From: Epiperipatus broadwayi | Lineage: Eukaryota > Onychophora > Udeonychophora > Euonychophora > Peripatidae | DNA: 64,000 nucleotides | Reading direction: 5' to 3' | Assembly: GCA_028023455.1 (NCBI GenBank) | Contig: JAQFVV010012512.1 | Span: 3,815,935-3,879,934 of the forward strand | In this document: positions 61,226-64,000 of the stretch, one piece after another | Layout: each line of letters opens with the position of its first letter | Position numbering within the stretch: the stretch's first letter is position 1 | The notes under the pieces: generated by a model | Database searches by the model: none | What the model was told of the DNA's origin: nothing | Seen by the model: the letters and a program-made list of their open reading frames with translations, nothing else | Made by a program: the position numbers and the translations under genes

Positions 61226-61558
61226 GTACCTAAATCTTAGGATCTAATGCAACCATTCAGCAGCCATCTTTTATCTTTACTTAACTACAAAACTATGAGA
61301 CTTAAATTAAAAACACCATAACATTTTCAATCCAAGCTCATCAGCTTATATAGTCATATAGGTCTGAACCCAGTTCAGTACCTATACATTTTGGTGTCTT
61401 TGGTTCTTTAATAACCATAGTCACCACTATCCTATTAGGCAGGATTGGTTTTAAGCCAATAAACATCACATAATCACTATTCTCATGCTTGCTCTTAACT
61501 GTTATTAAAACAGGCTAAACTCTCAATACGTATTGCCACTCAATGCAAGCCAGAGGGC

Positions 61559-61600
61559 TCCTCACTGATGAAGGCCACAAGCCAGAAAATAGTCTGGGGA
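61559..61600 (+). ncRNA. Hammerhead ribozyme, family A, near-intact
   Basis: TCCTCA, CTGATGA (61,565-61,571), A-GGC-CACAA-GCC-A, GAAA (61,585-61,588), ATAGTC, TGGGGA. Helix I has 6 pairs including one G-U. The C of helix III is mutated to A, so helix III is reduced to one pair. Confidence 0.75.
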
Positions 61601-61660
61601 TATTAGATGAGTAAGCACTAGATGGGGATTTTATGCACAATCCTCTAATTAATTTTCGAA

Positions 61661-62599
61661 AGTGCGCTAATATTTTCTGAAATTTTTTTATTTTTAGATG
61701 TCTATACTCCAATAGAAAGCGTTTTCTTGATATCTTTTAATTGTCTCTTGCTCTTAATTTATTTTTCTTTCCTTTAAAAATTTTGATTTTTCAATTTCAA
61801 ATAATCTTTGGAAAATTAAACCATTACTTATCGGATTAGTCTTGTTACATCATTTAATTTCTATCTGTTTTTTAATACAAAATTTACTTCCGTTTTAATA
61901 ATTTGTGTTTGAAGTCGACTTAATTAATATGTTACTTTCTAATTATAATTAATAGATAATATTATTAAATAACATTTTCATATAAGAGATCATTTCTGCT
62001 ATACTATACTTTACTAGTTTAAAGGATTGATTTGCTTACCTGCAAAATTTTGTTACATTATTTGAGTATAATCCATAAAATTAGCTCCTTCACGGGTTTA
62101 TTTTGTAAATAGTTTGTTAATTATTCAAGTCCAAAAATGTATTTAAAAAAAACATTTAAAACGAATCCCTGTTGTTGTTTTTTTTATTAATAACCATTAT
62201 TTTCTAATAAAAACGTTAGAAAAGTTTAACAGATCATTCTACAGTGAAATAGTTCTAAAATTAAGAAACAACCCAAAGCATACATTTTCTTTGACGCATA
62301 ATAAATGCAATATATAATTATTTTATACAGCTTAGATTCATTGTTTGTAATATTGAAGTTTTATCTATATTACAGTGATTTTCTTTTTAAAAATGTTTTA
62401 TCAATAAGCAAAAACAAGTTTTAAATATATACGTCGGTTACGTTATACTTTTTTTTTAATTGAAATTATTTAATTAAACTTGAGATTATAATATTGTTAA
62501 ATCGTATAAATAAACAGTTTTAATAAGTATGGCTTTATAAAGGTAATAAATATGCGAACATATTAGAAAAGACAGTCTTAGCTTTAATTCACTGATTTT
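61661..62599. other. No gene seen
   Basis: AT-rich, nothing recognised. Confidence 0.4.
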
Positions 62600-63400
62600 T
62601 CTATATAGAGATTAAATTGAAAGGCTACAAACGTCTCGCGCTTATTATAATTATAATACTTTTTTTTTTGTAAAATTCTTTTTTTTTTTTTCCGTATGTC
62701 AAAGCATCGGCCGGGGAAGCGAACCCGCTACGGCCGTGCAAGGCGGCTGCACTGACCTCTCGGCTACCAACGCTAGACACTTTTTGTCATGTGTTTTCAG
62801 TTTATCGCTATTCAGGCAACCATCATAACATCTGATTGGCTGTCAGATAATTATTATAATTATAATAAGCAAGAAAGGCTTGCAGTCTTTCAATTTAATT
62901 TCAACTGTCTGCGCTTTATAAAATAAATATTATTTACATACATTACTGCAATTTATAACATCTAAAACTACTGCGTAGTAAATCGTAGGATTTCGCACTG
63001 TATGTTTGTAATTTAGACTCAGTGAGTTAAATGTGAAGATATTTAAAGCTTCATGCTTTCAAACCTAAATGCTTCAGACTGGCTTAGATATATAGAAAGA
63101 CAAGTAGAGAAGAGGGTGGACTGCCCTTTTCTTGTAAAATTCTTTGTCATGTGTTTTCAGTTTGATTCTTATTCAGACAGCCATCATAACATCTGACTGG
63201 CTGTCACATAAGTATTATAATTATAATAAGCATGAGAGGTTTGCAGCCTTTTAGCCATCGTAACATCTAACTGGCTGTCAGATAAGTATTATAATTATAA
63301 TAAATGCCAGAGGTTTGCAGCCTTTCAATTAAATTTCAACTGTTGTGCTTTATAAAATAAATATTATTTATAAAAAGATTGTAATTTATGGCATGTAAAG
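62600..63400 (+). mobile_element. 360-bp monomer element, tandem copy
   Basis: GTCATGTGTTTTCAGTTT recurs at about 62,787 and 63,147, a period of 360 bp. Related to the 17.9-18.7 kb element (GTGAAGAT, AAGCTTCA, TGCTT.AGACTGGCTTA, ACATCTGATTGGCTGTCA). Within it a ~75-bp segment (ATCGTAACATCT, ATTATAATTATAATAA, AGAGGTTTGCAGCC) is duplicated at 63,180-63,252 and 63,253-63,325. A SINE is inserted near 62,679. Confidence 0.7.
62679..62778 (-). mobile_element. tRNA-derived SINE, best-preserved tRNA part
   Basis: Minus strand: GCGTTGG (acceptor 5'), GCCGAGAGGTC (box A), GCCGCCTTGCACGGC (anticodon arm), CGGGTTCGCTTCCC (box B and T arm), CCGATGC (acceptor 3'), then poly(A). The 7-bp acceptor pairs completely with wobble. 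The second monomer of the host element at 63,133 shows the uninterrupted site. Confidence 0.82.
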
Positions 63401-64000
63401 TTGAAGTTTATGTAAAGTTTATATCACTCTATAAACTACAATACAAATCTCATAACAGGTGTGACTGTAATATTTGGCAGAATAGGTGGAATATTTGAAT
63501 ATTGCAGCAATATTTCTCTTAGTGTTGTGCTTTGAAAAAGCGAGAGTACTTTGATTTTTTTTTAATTTTTATTTAATAAATTATGTATATTCAAGCTTTT
63601 CTCCAGCATTTTAAGTGTAATTAGATAGAAAATTAAACAATCAACACTTAATTTAAACCAACAGCAAAGATAAGAAGACGTTTGATAAATTTAATAGTTG
63701 CAGTTCACAATATCGTTGATGAAAGTATTATTTGAAGATAGTTTGTAAAATCCATAAACTTTTAGTGAAAGATAAAAAAGTGTATAAAACAGTGATTTTT
63801 TTAAAGACAAAGTGTCATTAAGGAGTACAAAAACAGGTAGTAGAACTTTGTATACCTTTGTACCTCACTGATTAGAGATAACAGCTCTCTTATTTTTTTC
63901 TAATCAATATGTAAAATATATAATTGCTAATTAGAGAAGATATTAATTAGTATTAAAGTTTATCGGCTTAACGTTTTCGAGGATCCATGCCTCATATTCA
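63401..64000. other. No gene seen
   Basis: AT-rich DNA to the window edge. Confidence 0.35.

Larger units (their letters stand above)
61060..61660. mobile_element. Hammerhead element, family A, best copy
   Basis: Minus-strand units: 61,073-61,120 recurs at 61,502-61,554 (ATTAAAACAGG, CAATGCAAGCCAGAG), a period of about 432 bp, with one hammerhead between. At 61,555 the sequence switches to plus orientation, again starting at a hammerhead. 61,141-61,228 and 61,555-61,640 are inverted copies of each other. No protein is encoded. Confidence 0.8.

Noticed and set aside
62679-62778. Functional tRNA gene
   Set aside because: Although near-cloverleaf, it ends in poly(A), lacks a proper anticodon loop (position 33 is not U), and belongs to a dispersed repeat, so it is a SINE.
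1-64000. CRISPR arrays, bacterial operons, rRNA genes
   Set aside because: No regular short repeats with spacers, no ribosomal RNA segments, and no bacterial gene organisation; tandem units here are 360-435 bp transposon monomers.

Overview
This is an AT-rich, gene-poor stretch of an animal (metazoan) nuclear genome. The only cellular gene I can support is the 3' part of a single-exon class A G-protein-coupled receptor at the left edge. Almost everything else that can be named is transposable-element debris: Penelope-like elements (PLEs), an RTE-type LINE, a second decayed LINE, two Merlin/IS1595-like transposase pseudogenes, a pogo/Tigger-like MITE, short tRNA-derived SINEs, and AC/AT and trinucleotide microsatellites. 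The mix fits an invertebrate and would suit a mollusc, possibly a cephalopod, but nothing here proves the species.

The most interesting content is a dispersed family of small elements with hammerhead ribozymes (HHRs). At about 2.0-3.5, 9.68-9.87, 23.6-24.1, 29.4-32.0 and 61.1-61.7 kb, units of about 400-435 bp occur in tandem, with an HHR or its remains at the unit boundaries, and are joined head to head to inverted units. Three sub-families (A, B, C) carry different base pairs at the same place in helix II (G-C, A-U, U-A), which is covariation expected of a working RNA. Copies with an intact conserved core lie at 61,184-61,225 (-) and 31,848-31,887 (+). A fourth, unrelated HHR with complete core and three paired helices lies at 48,827-48,870 (-). 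This matches metazoan 'retrozymes' and HHR-bearing PLEs. The PLE at 3.5-8.0 kb has the same layout of tandem part copies plus an inverted copy, so PLE machinery is a plausible carrier (inference).

Layout: GPCR (0-1 kb); HHR elements and the composite PLE (2-8 kb); sparse AT-rich DNA with one HHR relic (8-14.8 kb); Merlin pseudogene (14.8-15.7); PLE endonuclease relic (16.9-17.1); a 360-bp tandem/inverted element without recognised ribozyme (17.9-18.7); SINEs, a truncated PLE and another HHR element (19.4-25.3); a palindrome at 26.1; a large HHR composite interrupted by a 1.1-kb TA-flanked MITE (29.4-32.0); a ~1-kb repeat family in inverted copies (33.1-34.3, 36.5-37.2, 43.6-44.7) enclosing a second Merlin pseudogene (35.3-36.1) and a complete 3.3-kb RTE with target-site duplication (38.4-41.7); direct repeats at 46.8-47.4; the family-D HHR at 48.8; tandem repeats at 51.4-52.3; a decayed LINE at 55.6-57.0; a possible isolated exon at 60.8; and HHR, SINE and 360-bp elements at the right end. 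All transposon coding regions are broken, so the window is mostly a fossil record of retrotransposition.
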